NCBI GenBank assembly: GCA_017302135.1
Contig: JAFLDZ010000002.1
Span: forward strand, 124,001-188,000
DNA length: 64,000 nucleotides
Direction of reading: 5' to 3'
Origin: Lysobacterales bacterium
GTDB lineage: Bacteria; Pseudomonadota; Gammaproteobacteria; Xanthomonadales; Xanthomonadaceae
The translations under genes were made by a program, and so were the position numbers. Positions 18,700 to 28,284 of the stretch are shown here, one piece after another. Under the pieces are notes generated by a model that was not told the DNA's origin, ran no database searches, and worked only from the letters and a program-made list of their open reading frames with translations. Position 1 is the stretch's first letter, and the number at the start of each line of letters is the position of its first letter.

Positions 18700-19302
18700 A
18701 TGGCTTCCAACCCGATGATCGATGCCGACGAGCAGTTCCAGAAACGCGAAGCCATGCGCTTCGATGGCCGCCTGATCTGGATCGACCTCGAAATGACCGG
18801 ACTCGACACGGACCATGATTCGGTGATCGAGATCGCCACCATCGTCACCGACGCCAATCTCAACGTATTGGCCGAAGGCCCGCAGTTCGCGATCACGCAC
18901 GACCTGTCAACGCTGGAGGCCATGGACGACTGGAACCGAAACCAGCACCGCCGCTCCGGGCTGTGGCAGCGCGTGCTGGAGCAGGGCGTGACCATGCGCG
19001 AGGCGGAACTGCAGACGATCCGCTTCCTGCAGGACTGGATCGGGCCGAAATCGTCGCCGATGTGCGGCAACTCCATCTGCCAGGACCGCCGCTTCCTGCA
19101 CCGCTGCATGCCCGAGCTGGAACGCTATTTCCACTACCGCAACCTGGACGTCAGCACGCTCAAGGAACTCGCCAAGCGCTGGGCGCCGCAGGTCATGGCC
19201 GGCATCCACAAGGAATCCGCGCACACCGCACTCAGCGATGTGCGCGATTCGATCACCGAACTGCGCTACTACCGCACCCGCTTCGGTGAATTCACAGGCT
19301 GA
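18700..19302 (+). CDS. orn: Oligoribonuclease
   Basis: A 3'-5' exonuclease that degrades 2-5 nt RNAs and pGpG in the cytosol. It is a DEDD-family protein: [10 protein letters not shown] supplies the first two carboxylates (Asp29, Glu31), followed by [13 protein letters not shown] and the [10 protein letters not shown] motif with the closing His and Asp. With the ATG at 18700 it has 200 residues, about 18 longer than E. coli Orn. An ATG at 18754 ([11 protein letters not shown]) would give a family-typical length, and neither has a strong ribosome site. Confidence 0.95.
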   Translation: MASNPMIDADEQFQKREAMRFDGRLIWIDLEMTGLDTDHDSVIEIATIVTDANLNVLAEGPQFAITHDLSTLEAMDDWNRNQHRRSGLWQRVLEQGVTMREAELQTIRFLQDWIGPKSSPMCGNSICQDRRFLHRCMPELERYFHYRNLDVSTLKELAKRWAPQVMAGIHKESAHTALSDVRDSITELRYYRTRFGEFTG

Positions 19303-19319
19303 ACCACAAAGAGGCCACG

Positions 19320-19739
19320 ATGAAAACAATCATGACCACCCTGCTGCTGTCGGTATCTTTCGTTGTCGGTGCCGCGCAGCCAGAACCCGCCGTTTCGCCG
19401 AAGGCTGCCGAAACCGCTGCGCAGGCACTGCCCCCGGGCATGAAACAGTACTGGTTCGTGATGCTGAAGAAAGGCCCGAAGCGCGATCACCCTGCGGATG
19501 AAGCGAAAACGCTGCAGGCCGGGCATATGGCCAACATGCAGGCATATGCGGACAAAGGCGTGCTGCAGGTCGCCGGCCCCTTCATGGACGATGGCGACTG
19601 GCGTGGCATCTTCATTCTCGACGTGCCCGACCGAGCTGGTGCGGAAGCCATGTGCAACAACGACCCTGCAGTGAAAGCGGGGCGTCTCGTATGCGAAATC
19701 CATCCCTGGTTGTCGCAGAAGGGCGCAACGCTCAAGTAG
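19320..19739 (+). CDS. Exported YCII-domain protein
   Basis: A 139-residue protein with an N-terminal signal-like segment (MKTIMTTLLLSVSFVVGAA) followed by a YCII-related ferredoxin-like domain. The domain is recognised from YWFVMLKKGPKR, HMANMQAYADKGVLQVAGPF and the C-terminal EIHPW. YCII proteins are usually cytoplasmic and may be small enzymes. The His/Asp pair expected at the putative active site is represented by His in AGHMANM. Export to the periplasm is the unusual feature here. It lies 17 bp after orn on the same strand and may be cotranscribed. Confidence 0.8.
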   Translation: MKTIMTTLLLSVSFVVGAAQPEPAVSPKAAETAAQALPPGMKQYWFVMLKKGPKRDHPADEAKTLQAGHMANMQAYADKGVLQVAGPFMDDGDWRGIFILDVPDRAGAEAMCNNDPAVKAGRLVCEIHPWLSQKGATLK

Positions 19740-19755
19740 GGATCACCCTGCGACT

Positions 19756-20169
19756 TCAGTCCAGCGGGAAATTCTTGACGCCTTCGTCCAGTTCCTGCGA
19801 AAGACAGGAGAAGAAGATCGAGGACAGCTTGGCGATGAAGAATGTCTCGAAGTTCTTGTTCTCGACACGCTTCTGCATCTCCGCTTCGCTGGCGCCGCGC
19901 ATCGACGCCATCGTGGCGTCCGTAGTCATGACCTTGCCCACGCATTCGCACATCGCGGGCTCGGGGCGTGTCTTGAGGACATCACTGATGCCCGGCGTAG
20001 CGCGGAACTGCGCGTTCAATTCGGCGCATTGCGCGAGCATCATCGAATGCACATCGCCTTCCGCGATCTGATCCTTGTCTTTGTCTTTGTTGTTGTCTTT
20101 GGCGAATGCAGGTGCGCAGGCGATCGCCAGCGCGAGGCCAAGGGCCAGACTTGATTGGATCGAGGGCAT
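19756..20169 (-). CDS. Small secreted protein, unknown function
   Basis: A 137-residue protein with a clear signal peptide (SSLALGLALAIACAPAFA) followed by a Lys/Asp/Asn-rich linker (KDNNKDKDKDQ). A helical domain follows with four cysteines (LAQCAEL, MCECVG, FFSCLS), probably forming two disulfides. The ATG at 20169 was chosen because it gives the signal peptide; the frame extends 141 bases upstream without one. It is convergent with the YCII gene and 47 bp upstream of ppsA's stop on the same strand. I do not recognise the family. Confidence 0.72.
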   Translation of the reverse strand: MPSIQSSLALGLALAIACAPAFAKDNNKDKDKDQIAEGDVHSMMLAQCAELNAQFRATPGISDVLKTRPEPAMCECVGKVMTTDATMASMRGASEAEMQKRVENKNFETFFIAKLSSIFFSCLSQELDEGVKNFPLD

Positions 20170-20216
20170 CGGATGAATCCTTGTGCTTGAGTGCTTGCTG
20201 GAAACTGAAACGGAGT

Positions 20217-22589
20217 TCAACCCGCTTTCGATTTCGCCAATCGCAGCCACGTATCGACCACGGTATCCGGATTCAGCGACACCGACTCGATGCCTTCCTG
20301 CATCAGCCACTCGGCGAGATCAGGATGATCGCTTGGGCCCTGGCCGCAGATGCCGATGTACTTGCCCTTGCGCTTCGCCGCCTGGATCGCCATCGACAGC
20401 ATCTTCTTCACCGCCGGGTCGCGTTCGTCGAACAGATTGGCCACGATGGCCGAATCGCGATCAAGGCCCAGCGTGAGTTGGGTCATGTCGTTGGAGCCGA
20501 TCGAGAAGCCGTCGAAGATATCGAGGAATTCGTCGGCCAGCAGCGCGTTCGACGGCACTTCGCACATCATGATGATCTTGAGCCCGAACTTGCCTTGTTC
20601 CAGGCCGTTCTCTTTCAACACTTCGATCACCTTCCGGCCTTCATCGAGAGTGCGCACGAACGGAATCATCACCCAGCAGTTGTCCAGGCCCATGGTCTCG
20701 CGGACCTTGCGCACCGCGCGGCATTCCAGCGCGAACGCATCGCGGAACGACGGATCGACGTAGCGGCTGGCGCCACGGAAACCGATCATCGGATTCTCTT
20801 CGTGCGGCTCGTAGCGCGCGCCGCCGATGAGGTTGGCGTATTCGTTGGACTTGAAGTCCGAAAGACGCACGATCACCGGACTGGGTGCGACCGATGCAGT
20901 GATGGTGGCAATACCTTCGGCGAGGCGGTCGACGTAGAAATCGACCGGACTGGCGTAACCCGCCATTTTCGCGTCGATCTTGCGTTTGACCTCGGCGTCC
21001 TGATTCGCGTAGTCGAGCAGCGCCTTGGGATGCACGCCGATGTGGCTGGCGATGATCATTTCCAGACGCGCCAGGCCGATGCCGGCGTTCGGCAGCATCG
21101 CGAAGTCGAAGGCGCGCTCCGGATTCGCCACGTTCATCATGATCTTCAGCGGCGCGGGCGGCATGTTGTCCAGATCGGTGACGATGCGCTCGAACGGCAG
21201 CAGGCCTGCGTAGATGAAACCGGTGTCGCCTTCGGCGCAGCTCACCGTTACTTCATGGCCGTCGACGATGGTGTCCAGCGCATTGCCGGTACCGACGACG
21301 GCGGGGACGCCGAGTTCGCGCGCGATGATCGCGGCGTGGCAAGTGCGACCGCCGCGATTGGTGACGATGGCCGAGGCGCGTTTCATCACCGGCTCCCAGT
21401 CGGGATCGGTCATGTCGGCGATCAGCACGTCGCCGGGCTGCACCCGGCTCATGTCCGCGAGCGAGCGCACGACGCGGGCGACGCCGCTGCCGATCTTGTG
21501 GCCGATCGCGCGGCCCTCGCAGACCACGTCGCCGCGATGGCCCAGGCTGTAGCGTTCGATCTGGGTGGCGTGCGCGCGCGACTTCACGGTTTCCGGCCGC
21601 GCCTGCACGACGAAAAGCTTGCCGGTGATACCGTCCTTCGCCCACTCGATATCCATCGGCCGGCCGTAGTGTTCCTCGATGGTCAGCGCTTGCCGCGACA
21701 GTTCCTGCACGTCTTCGTCGGTGATCGAGAACGCATTGCGCAGCTCGGTCGGCGTGTCCTCGTTGCGCACGCGCTCGCCGGGCTTGTCGGAATAGACCAT
21801 GCGGATCTGTTTCGCGCCCATCGAGCGGCGCAGGATCGCCGGCTTGCCCGCGCGCAGGGTCGGCTTGTACACGTAGAACTCGTCCGGATTCACCGCGCCC
21901 TGGACGACGTTCTCGCCCAGGCCATAACTGGCGGTGACGAACACCACATCGCGGAAACCGGATTCGGTGTCGAGGGTGAAGAGCACGCCGGACGAACCGA
22001 CATCCGAACGCACCATCAGTTGCACGCCTGCGGAGAGGAACACATCCTCATGCTTGAAGCCGTGATGCACGCGGTAGGCGATCGCACGATCGTTGTAGAG
22101 ACTGGCGAACACTTCCTTGACCTTGCGCACCACGTCGTCGGCGCCGGTCACGTTGAGGAAGGTTTCCTGCTGACCAGCGAACGAGGCGTCGGGCAGATCT
22201 TCGGCGGTCGCCGAGGAGCGCACTGCGACCGCGATCTCCAGGCCTCCGTTCTCGGCGCAGAGCTGCGCGTAGGCGGCGCGGATATCGGTGTCGAGCTGCG
22301 GCTGCAACGGGGCGTCGATCACCCAACTGCGGATTTCGGTGCCGGCAGCATTCAGGGCCGGCACGTCTTCGACATCCAACGTCGCCAGACGGTCGAAGAT
22401 CCGCTGATGCAGGGTGTTGTGGGCGATGAAGTCCTTGAACGCCTCGGCGGTGGTGGCGAAGCCGCCCGGCACCGACACCCCGAGCCCGGCCAGGTGGCCG
22501 ATCATCTCGCCGAGCGAGGAATTCTTGCCGCCGACGCGGGCAAGGTCGGACAGCCGCAGCGCGTGCAGCCAGAGGATGTTGTCGTTCAA
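20217..22589 (-). CDS. ppsA: Phosphoenolpyruvate synthase
   Basis: Converts pyruvate and ATP to PEP, AMP and phosphate, the entry step of gluconeogenesis from three-carbon substrates. The 790-residue protein has an N-terminal ATP-grasp domain ([31 protein letters not shown]). The central swivelling domain carries phosphohistidine His418 in [15 protein letters not shown], and the C-terminal PEP/pyruvate TIM barrel contains [17 protein letters not shown]. Length and motifs are standard. The gene is divergent from ppsR, whose product regulates it by reversible phosphorylation. Confidence 0.97.
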   Translation of the reverse strand: MNDNILWLHALRLSDLARVGGKNSSLGEMIGHLAGLGVSVPGGFATTAEAFKDFIAHNTLHQRIFDRLATLDVEDVPALNAAGTEIRSWVIDAPLQPQLDTDIRAAYAQLCAENGGLEIAVAVRSSATAEDLPDASFAGQQETFLNVTGADDVVRKVKEVFASLYNDRAIAYRVHHGFKHEDVFLSAGVQLMVRSDVGSSGVLFTLDTESGFRDVVFVTASYGLGENVVQGAVNPDEFYVYKPTLRAGKPAILRRSMGAKQIRMVYSDKPGERVRNEDTPTELRNAFSITDEDVQELSRQALTIEEHYGRPMDIEWAKDGITGKLFVVQARPETVKSRAHATQIERYSLGHRGDVVCEGRAIGHKIGSGVARVVRSLADMSRVQPGDVLIADMTDPDWEPVMKRASAIVTNRGGRTCHAAIIARELGVPAVVGTGNALDTIVDGHEVTVSCAEGDTGFIYAGLLPFERIVTDLDNMPPAPLKIMMNVANPERAFDFAMLPNAGIGLARLEMIIASHIGVHPKALLDYANQDAEVKRKIDAKMAGYASPVDFYVDRLAEGIATITASVAPSPVIVRLSDFKSNEYANLIGGARYEPHEENPMIGFRGASRYVDPSFRDAFALECRAVRKVRETMGLDNCWVMIPFVRTLDEGRKVIEVLKENGLEQGKFGLKIIMMCEVPSNALLADEFLDIFDGFSIGSNDMTQLTLGLDRDSAIVANLFDERDPAVKKMLSMAIQAAKRKGKYIGICGQGPSDHPDLAEWLMQEGIESVSLNPDTVVDTWLRLAKSKAG

Positions 22590-22739
22590 GGCGTGAAGTC
22601 TCCGAAGAAGACGCGGCGTGGGGCCGGGAAAGCGGATATTTTAAGCCATCGCCGGACGCTGCCGGGCCTGTCCTGTGACCGCAATCGTAGTCGCAAGGCG
22701 CGGATCGCAGCTTTTGCGGACTAAAAACTCCATGTAAAT

Positions 22740-22749
22740 CAATCGATTG
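22740..22749. promoter_or_regulatory. Ten-base palindrome upstream of ppsR
   Basis: CAATCGATTG is a perfect palindrome 18 bases before the ppsR start, within the ppsA-ppsR divergent promoter region. It may be part of an operator. The evidence is symmetry and position only. Confidence 0.25.
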
Positions 22750-22766
22750 TTCGGGAAACGCAGCGC

Positions 22767-23588
22767 ATGTCATCCATTCGTCCAGTGTTCTATGTTTCAG
22801 ACGGTACCGGCATCACCGCCGAGACCATCGGCCACAGCCTGCTGACCCAGTTCACGGGCACGGATTTCCGCACGGACCGCTTGCCGTTCGTGGACACTGC
22901 GGAGAAGGCAGTGGAAGCGGCGGCCCGCATCCGCGCCGCCGGAGAGGCCGCCGGCGGCCGCCCGATCGTCATCAATTCCTGCGTCGACGCCAGCCTCAGC
23001 GCGGTGCTGGCGGAGAGCGGGGCGCTGATGCTGGACGTGTTCGCCCCGTTCATCGCACCGCTGGAGCGCGAACTGGGCCAGCAGCGCCAGTCGCGGGTGG
23101 GGCAGGCGCACGGCATGGTCGATTTCGAGACCTACCACCGCCGCATCAACGCGATGAACTTCGCATTGACCCACGACGACGGCATCGCCACCAACTACGA
23201 CGAGGCCGATGTGATCCTGGTGGCGGTCTCGCGCGCGGGGAAAACTCCGACCTGCATCTATCTGGCCATGCATCACGGCGTCAAAGCCGCGAACTATCCG
23301 TTGACCGATGAGGATCTGGAGCACGACCGGCTGCCGCCGCGGCTGCGCCAGCACCGCGCCAAACTGTTCGGGCTGACCATCGACCCGGCGCGCCTGCAGC
23401 AGATCCGCCAGGAGCGCCGCGCCAATTCGCGTTATGCCCAACTGGAAACCTGCAGGCGCGAAGTCGCGGCGGCCGAATCGATGCTGCGCGCCGAGCGCAT
23501 TCCCACGCTCAGCACCACGCACACGTCGATCGAAGAGATCGCGAGCAAAGTGATGTCGACCCTGGGGATACAGCGCGAGATGTATTGA
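22767..23588 (+). CDS. ppsR: PEP synthase regulatory protein (bifunctional kinase/phosphorylase)
   Basis: A 273-residue DUF299/PSRP protein that inactivates PEP synthase by ADP-dependent threonine phosphorylation and reactivates it by phosphate-dependent removal. The family start [19 protein letters not shown] is present, as is the nucleotide loop [10 protein letters not shown] (residues 152-161) followed by TCIYLAM. The C-terminus [14 protein letters not shown] is also typical. Its divergent position next to ppsA (177 bp apart) is conserved in proteobacteria and fixes the substrate. Confidence 0.96.
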   Translation: MSSIRPVFYVSDGTGITAETIGHSLLTQFTGTDFRTDRLPFVDTAEKAVEAAARIRAAGEAAGGRPIVINSCVDASLSAVLAESGALMLDVFAPFIAPLERELGQQRQSRVGQAHGMVDFETYHRRINAMNFALTHDDGIATNYDEADVILVAVSRAGKTPTCIYLAMHHGVKAANYPLTDEDLEHDRLPPRLRQHRAKLFGLTIDPARLQQIRQERRANSRYAQLETCRREVAAAESMLRAERIPTLSTTHTSIEEIASKVMSTLGIQREMY

Positions 23589-23706
23589 GCGCGACCGGCC
23601 GGAAACTGACGATTCGAACGCAGCACGCAGCGAGTTCCATCGTCCACGCGTTTTCGCGATCCGTCAATGCTGTCGCGAACTGCATGCGATGTGTACGATC
23701 CACGTC

Positions 23707-24183
23707 ATGTCCAAGGTCGTCTCCCGCCCGATCAACGCCGCAAGAATCAACCGGTTTTCCTGGTTGATGGCGCTGTACGCGGAGAACCATCAGCGCCTGC
23801 ATCGATTGTTCGTGCCGGAGGTGCTTGCCGCGGGGCGTTACGTGTCCTCGGTCGGCGACGGCCTCGATCTGCAGCTCGATATCCTCGCCCAGCATGCCTA
23901 CACCACCGAGCTGCGTCTGAGCTACACGATGCTCGATCCGGTGACCGGCGAGCCCGATCCTTCCGCGTATCTGCGCCTGTACCGCGACGCCAGGCAGGTC
24001 GAAGCCACCCATTGCTACATCGGCCGCCGCTGGCAGGACGCCATCGGGATGTACCCGCCCGCAGCCGAAGTGCTCGATCACCGCCTGCGGATGAACACGT
24101 TCCTGGGCAAGTGGCTGCAGTATCTGGCTGAACGAGGACATGCGATCGACCAGGGCGTTCCACAGCCTGTGCCCGGAGCGTGA
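23707..24183 (+). CDS. DUF1249 family protein
   Basis: A 158-residue cytoplasmic protein of the DUF1249 family (E. coli YqiB type). It is recognised from NFxx-like LMALYAENHQRLHRLF near the N-terminus and the segment DLQLDILAQHAYTTELRLSY. YqiB-like genes usually sit near nudF/cpdA; no such neighbours are present here. MSKVVSR at 23707 was chosen as the start; an upstream ATG at 23689 is possible. The function is unknown. Confidence 0.85.
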   Translation: MSKVVSRPINAARINRFSWLMALYAENHQRLHRLFVPEVLAAGRYVSSVGDGLDLQLDILAQHAYTTELRLSYTMLDPVTGEPDPSAYLRLYRDARQVEATHCYIGRRWQDAIGMYPPAAEVLDHRLRMNTFLGKWLQYLAERGHAIDQGVPQPVPGA

Positions 24184-24394
24184 ATCCGGTTGCTTGTGCT
24201 GCCGACCGACGCGACGCAGGAAGATTCATCAAATCAACGGCTTGAATACTCCCGGCCGGTACGGCACAGATTCTGAACAGCCCAGCCCCGTACGGTAGCC
24301 GGACTCGCGTCCTGTTGTTCCGGCAGACTGCGTTTGAATGATCTGAAACCCCGCAGTAGGCTTGGCAGGCGTGTTCCGGGCACATCATGGGAGG

Positions 24395-25033
24395 ATGCCA
24401 TTGCGAATTTTCCACGCCCCCTTTTCGAGCGTCGGATTGTCGGCATTGCTGTACGTCATCGCCGCGTCCGCTTGCACTGCACGACACGACTTCCCTGCAA
24501 CGGCCAAGGAGAACGCCACTATGACCGCTGGATCACCCATTGCCGCCGAGCCGGTCGCGCTCGGTGCGAAAGATCTTTCCAAACGCGTGATTGCGCTGAT
24601 CGAAGGCATCCGCAGCGTCCGCGATATCTCACCCGAATCCATCGAGAAGATCACCGGCTTGAAAGTCGAGATCAACCCGCTGGACAGCAACGATTACGGC
24701 ACCGCAGGCAAACTCACCGACACCTGGTATTACGGACTGCGGTCGATGTCGCCGGACGCCAGCGACAAACCGAATCGCTTGCTCTTCCAGTTGAACGACC
24801 AGACCGACGCCGATGCCGACATGAGTCCGGTGTGCGTTCCGATCGAGGATTACAGCCAGGCCTTGACCGCCGCCGGTTTCGCATCCAGGAAAATGCGCAA
24901 TCGTCTGAACACCCAGGATTACTGGGAGTTCACGCGCGGCGATGTCGGCGCAACCGTGTACATACGCGGCAAGAGCGATTCCCATGACGCGCAGACCTGC
25001 GTGTCCATGGTGATCATCGAAACCTATCTCTGA
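24395..25033 (+). CDS. Lipoprotein, candidate immunity protein for the downstream XVIPCD effector
   Basis: A 212-residue protein beginning with a lipoprotein signal (hydrophobic core and AASAC, lipidated Cys27) and a soluble, presumably periplasmic domain with two late cysteines (VCVPIE, TCVSMV). A TTG at 24362 would add 11 residues. The GGGAGG before ATG 24395 is too close to serve it well, so the start is uncertain. It lies 17 bp upstream of the XVIPCD-tagged metalloprotease-like gene. In X-T4SS systems, effectors are normally paired with an adjacent lipoprotein or periplasmic immunity protein, and this gene fits that role. No family is recognised, as expected for fast-evolving immunity proteins. 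Confidence 0.75.
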   Translation: MPLRIFHAPFSSVGLSALLYVIAASACTARHDFPATAKENATMTAGSPIAAEPVALGAKDLSKRVIALIEGIRSVRDISPESIEKITGLKVEINPLDSNDYGTAGKLTDTWYYGLRSMSPDASDKPNRLLFQLNDQTDADADMSPVCVPIEDYSQALTAAGFASRKMRNRLNTQDYWEFTRGDVGATVYIRGKSDSHDAQTCVSMVIIETYL

Positions 25034-25050
25034 CCCGGGAGCGTACGGAC

Positions 25051-26319
25051 ATGGCAACCCCCGAAGAAACACTGGACAAGATGCTCAAGGATTTCGAGGC
25101 CGCGAACAAAACGGCAACGACCAATCCCGGCAAGAATTTCCGCGACCTGATCGAAAACACGCCGCAACTCAAGGCGGATATCCTCGAATCGATCAAAAAG
25201 GGCAACCTCGACAAATTCGAAGCCATCAGCGGCACCAGCCCGCTGGGCTATTACGACGCCACGGGCAAGGCGCTCGCGGTCTCCGCCGATCAGCTCAACG
25301 ATGCGGCCAGGAAGACCCAGACGGCCAACAGCATCCGCTTCACGCTCGGGCACGAGATCCAGCATGGCGTGAATCGTCAGGACATTCTCGACCAGGACAA
25401 GAAGCTGACCGACCAGGCGAAAGCCACCGCGAAGACGCCGTCGCCGCACGACTACACGGACGAGCTGAAAGCGTACAACCAGACTTCGCGCAAGATCGAG
25501 ACCACCGCCGAGATCGCCGGTTTCAATACGCTGGCCTCCTACGTGACCGCGAAGAATCCGAAAGCGACGCTGAAGGATCTCTACGACGCTTCGCCCGACG
25601 ATATGAAGATGTACATCAAGCAGGACCTCAGCGCGTCGCCGCCGACCTACACGGCGAAACCCGGGTTGACCATCGGCGCGGATCTCAAGATCGCCTCGAC
25701 GAAAGAAAACGTCGAGGCGATGGGCAAGTTGTTCTACGACGCCAATGGCTATCCGCGCAACGAAGTCGGTCGCGCGCTGGGCATGATCCAGAAAGAGGAG
25801 GGAGATGCGCTTGCAGCCGCACGCCGGATCGACCCGAAGCATGCTGCCCCCGAAATCAGAGTGGACCTCAAGGAACTGGGCCTGTCCGGCATGCGATTGC
25901 CGGGTGGATTCACCGACAGCAGTCGACCCAGATTGCAATCGGAGGAAGGCGCAGGCCCGAGTCCGGGCGATCCACGGCACGCCAGTCACCCGGACAACGG
26001 GTATTTCCAGTCGTTGCGCGACAAACTGCCATCGTCGGTGCCCGACAATGCGGTCGCCAATGCGATGTTGATGGCCAAAAAGGATGGGCTGACCGACTTC
26101 TCGAAAGTGAATCCCGACGAAGTAGGGGTTTCCAACGGCAAGATATGGATCGGCGGCAATATGCCCGGTTTCCGCGTAGGCACCGACGCTGCGCAATCGC
26201 CGCCGATGGAAGATGTCGCCAAGGATCTGCAGAAGCTGCAGCAGGCCCAGACGCCATCGACGGATCCGTCGCGCAACCTCGGCCAGAGCGAACCGCAGCC
26301 CGCATCGGTCGGCCGGTGA
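25051..26319 (+). CDS. Putative X-T4SS antibacterial effector: HExxH domain plus C-terminal XVIPCD tag
   Basis: A 422-residue soluble protein without a signal peptide. Residues 60-200 contain a zinc-protease motif, LGHEIQHGVN (His101, Glu102, His105). Glu154 in ETTAEIAGF is a possible third ligand. Residues about 306-400 match the XVIPCD pattern: DPRHASHPDNGYFQSLRD, then a helical ANAMLMAKKDGLTDFSKV, then the FRVGTDAAQSPPMEDV stretch, ending in a Gln-rich tail. XVIPCDs dock on VirD4 and mark toxins for contact-dependent killing by Xanthomonadales. The inferred target is a periplasmic or cell-wall component of rivals. The upstream lipoprotein is the likely antidote, and the T4SS itself is outside the window. 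Confidence 0.8.
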   Translation: MATPEETLDKMLKDFEAANKTATTNPGKNFRDLIENTPQLKADILESIKKGNLDKFEAISGTSPLGYYDATGKALAVSADQLNDAARKTQTANSIRFTLGHEIQHGVNRQDILDQDKKLTDQAKATAKTPSPHDYTDELKAYNQTSRKIETTAEIAGFNTLASYVTAKNPKATLKDLYDASPDDMKMYIKQDLSASPPTYTAKPGLTIGADLKIASTKENVEAMGKLFYDANGYPRNEVGRALGMIQKEEGDALAAARRIDPKHAAPEIRVDLKELGLSGMRLPGGFTDSSRPRLQSEEGAGPSPGDPRHASHPDNGYFQSLRDKLPSSVPDNAVANAMLMAKKDGLTDFSKVNPDEVGVSNGKIWIGGNMPGFRVGTDAAQSPPMEDVAKDLQKLQQAQTPSTDPSRNLGQSEPQPASVGR

Positions 26320-26385
26320 AGCTCCCGCTCCGGGCCGGACTGTGGTCCGGAGCGTCTCGGCAAGAAGAATGGAACAACATCGACC

Positions 26386-26424
26386 AAAACGACGAAACCC
26401 GCCGGAGCGGGTTTCGTCGTTTTT
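26386..26424. terminator. Strong intrinsic terminator (bidirectional)
   Basis: A 17-base perfect stem (26386-26402 with 26407-26423), core ACGACGAAACCCGC / GCGGGTTTCGTCGT, with a four-base loop and T-runs on both strands. It ends the effector gene on the plus strand. On the minus strand it sits immediately beyond the degenerate tRNA-Glu 3' end at 26431. It may therefore be the original terminator of that tRNA before the islet inserted. Confidence 0.93.
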
Positions 26425-26430
26425 ACGAGT

Positions 26431-26454
26431 TGGCGTCCCCACGGCGATCCGAGC
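26431..26454 (-). repeat. Degenerate copy of the tRNA-Glu 3' end (islet att remnant)
   Basis: Twenty-one of 24 bases match 28610-28633, the 3' end of tRNA-Glu including CCA. The first 14 bases (TGGCGTCCCCACGG) are identical. Orientation is the same as in the tRNA. It marks the distal boundary of the inserted islet. Confidence 0.8.
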
Positions 26455-26501
26455 TTAACCCCCGGGCCGTTCTAAGGCACGTGGTTAAATTTCAGTTAAT
26501 G

Positions 26502-27611
26502 TCACTTTACAAGCCGAAGGGCAGGTGGAGCAGAACCCGATCGACGAGAGGCATGAAGAGCGTGGTCACTTGATACGCCTGTGATCGCTAGCCCAAAAAC
26601 CAATTGTTCCACCTCGTCGACGTGAAGATGCAGTTCATTAGCAATGAATTTTTTGGAAACACCTTCCGCCCTCAAACTTGCGAATACCTTCGCGAATATC
26701 TGAGAACTTTCACGTTTCATCTCGAAGGGCTCTTTAGTGCGAAAGCCGCGCCTCTCGATATCAATGCATAGCGACCGGTAGTGCCAATCTGTGATATGGC
26801 CGATGGCATGCAGACGATAGCTTAAGGCTGCTGCCGACACTCCCCAAATCTTCTTCCTCTCGATTATTGCGTCAAGAGAGGCGAACCGAGGGGCATGCGT
26901 AAAAACGCTTGCTCGTGGCATTAGGAATGCTGAGGCGAATGCATTTGCTTCCTTTTCTGCAGCTTGCCCTTGTGGTGATCCGTGCCGATGGAGAACTAGG
27001 TGCCCAAGTTCGTGCGCAGCATCAAATCTGCTCCGTTCAGCAGATTTCATCGTGTTCAAGAAAACGAAGGGTGTTTCGTTTTTCCACATTGCATACGCAT
27101 CAACTGAAGTCGAGTCTATAGACAACGAAAAAACTCTTACGCCTCGCGACTCGAGTAGATGAACCATGTTCTTGATTGGGAGCTCTCCAAGCCCACAATG
27201 CTGGCGCAGCATGTAAGCCGCGGCTTCGGGGTCTTCCCCACTCAGGTCGGGAAGAGCGGCTTCAGGCAGTTCAAATCGTTTTTCGAACCAATCATTCAGC
27301 CGCAGCGCCATGGCACCGCACCCGAGCGCAGTATCTCTTTGCGCTGCGGTCATTTTTGTCAGAGCGCGAAAACTTGCTGAGTCGGGTGACAGTTCCTCAA
27401 GATCATCGCCATAAAAAAAAGTCAATGGAAACCTTAGCAGCGATGCGAGTCGCTGCAGGTTGCTAGTGTCCGGACAGAATTCGCCGCTCTCGTATGCGGT
27501 AATCGAACGCGGTTCGACTCCGACAGCCTTTGCAAGGCGTGTCTTCGTCAAGCCGCGACGCTTGCGGGCGAATGTCAGCCTGGACGGATTGAATCCGTCC
27601 AGCCTGTCCAC
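26502..27611 (-). CDS. XRE-family regulator fused to ImmA/IrrE metallopeptidase
   Basis: A 369-residue protein. An N-terminal Cro/C1 helix-turn-helix (about 10-65, LTKTRLAKAVGVEPRSITAYESG) is followed by an ImmA/IrrE (COG2856) zinc peptidase domain with FDAAHELGHLVLH (His200, Glu201, His204) and EKEANAFASAFLMP supplying the third ligand. Proteins of this class cleave their own or partner repressors to switch on mobile elements or stress modules. The start is a GTG that shares one base with the stop (TAG) of the upstream gene, so the two are coupled. The C-terminal 70 residues have no recognised domain. Codon use is more AT-rich than that of neighbours, consistent with transfer. Confidence 0.9.
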   Translation of the reverse strand: MDRLDGFNPSRLTFARKRRGLTKTRLAKAVGVEPRSITAYESGEFCPDTSNLQRLASLLRFPLTFFYGDDLEELSPDSASFRALTKMTAAQRDTALGCGAMALRLNDWFEKRFELPEAALPDLSGEDPEAAAYMLRQHCGLGELPIKNMVHLLESRGVRVFSLSIDSTSVDAYAMWKNETPFVFLNTMKSAERSRFDAAHELGHLVLHRHGSPQGQAAEKEANAFASAFLMPRASVFTHAPRFASLDAIIERKKIWGVSAAALSYRLHAIGHITDWHYRSLCIDIERRGFRTKEPFEMKRESSQIFAKVFASLRAEGVSKKFIANELHLHVDEVEQLVFGLAITGVSSDHALHASRRSGSAPPALRLVK

Positions 27612-28249
27612 TATGCGCGCCGTTTGATCTGAACGTCGATATCGGGAACGTCAAAGCCGGCCGGATCGATGGGCGCCCCATTTAGATCGATATCTTCAAG
27701 AAGGATGCGCTCCGACCATGCGTTGACACGGCCATCCGAACCAAGCGAAGTCGGCAGAGACAATTCGCTACGCACTTTGTCCTGCGTACGATGAATCAGG
27801 AGGATATAAGTCATCGTGCTGTCGCCAACCATCGAGTCGATAGCTTCCGGCTCGATGTCAGGAAACTGCAGGAGCAGTTGTTCCTGGTTCTCGGTGACCG
27901 CGCTCGCAGTATTCGGGCCTTTCTTGGACTTAGTGCAGGGGGTGCCAAACGCAAGTCCAGTGCTTTCATCGCCCGTAGCGACAGCGATAGCGATAGAGCT
28001 GTCGGAACTGACGACCAAGGAGTAGTTGTTGTAGTCCGTCCTGTCCCAGCCGCGGGGGATGAGCTCTTCACGCAGGCCTCTGACCGTTTCACCCCATGCC
28101 CAAACCCCGCGAACAAGGGGCGGGTGGTTGGGGGTGCAGGATGCGAACGCCAGTTGACCTTGCCAGACTGCTTTCAGCAGCATTGCTTGGGTCAAGCCAA
28201 GCTGGGCCAAGCGGTTTTCAACTTCGATCTGCGACTTGCTGATGTCCAT
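27611..28249 (-). CDS. Islet protein of unknown function, partner of the XRE-ImmA protein
   Basis: A 212-residue soluble protein with no signal or membrane segment. It contains an aromatic cluster (VRGVWAWGETVRGLREEL) and GWDRTDYNNYSLVVSSDSSIAIAVATGD, which suggests an alpha/beta fold. It precedes the XRE-ImmA gene with a one-base overlap, so the two form an operon. A 14-bp palindrome lies 36-49 bases upstream of its ATG. It could be the toxin or substrate of the peptidase module. I do not recognise the family. Confidence 0.75.
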   Translation of the reverse strand: MDISKSQIEVENRLAQLGLTQAMLLKAVWQGQLAFASCTPNHPPLVRGVWAWGETVRGLREELIPRGWDRTDYNNYSLVVSSDSSIAIAVATGDESTGLAFGTPCTKSKKGPNTASAVTENQEQLLLQFPDIEPEAIDSMVGDSTMTYILLIHRTQDKVRSELSLPTSLGSDGRVNAWSERILLEDIDLNGAPIDPAGFDVPDIDVQIKRRA

Positions 28250-28284
28250 GCGGTACTCCGGGGCGGCTAACTTCCTGTTTTTTT

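Noticed and set aside
20106..22724. An 872-codon open frame on the plus strand
   Set aside because: It is antisense to ppsA, whose motifs and length are unambiguous. The translated product has no recognisable domain and shadow-type composition.
26431..26510. Possible second tRNA gene at the end of the islet
   Set aside because: Only the acceptor/T-arm side matches tRNA-Glu, with three mismatches. No D arm or anticodon arm can be folded, so it is an att remnant.
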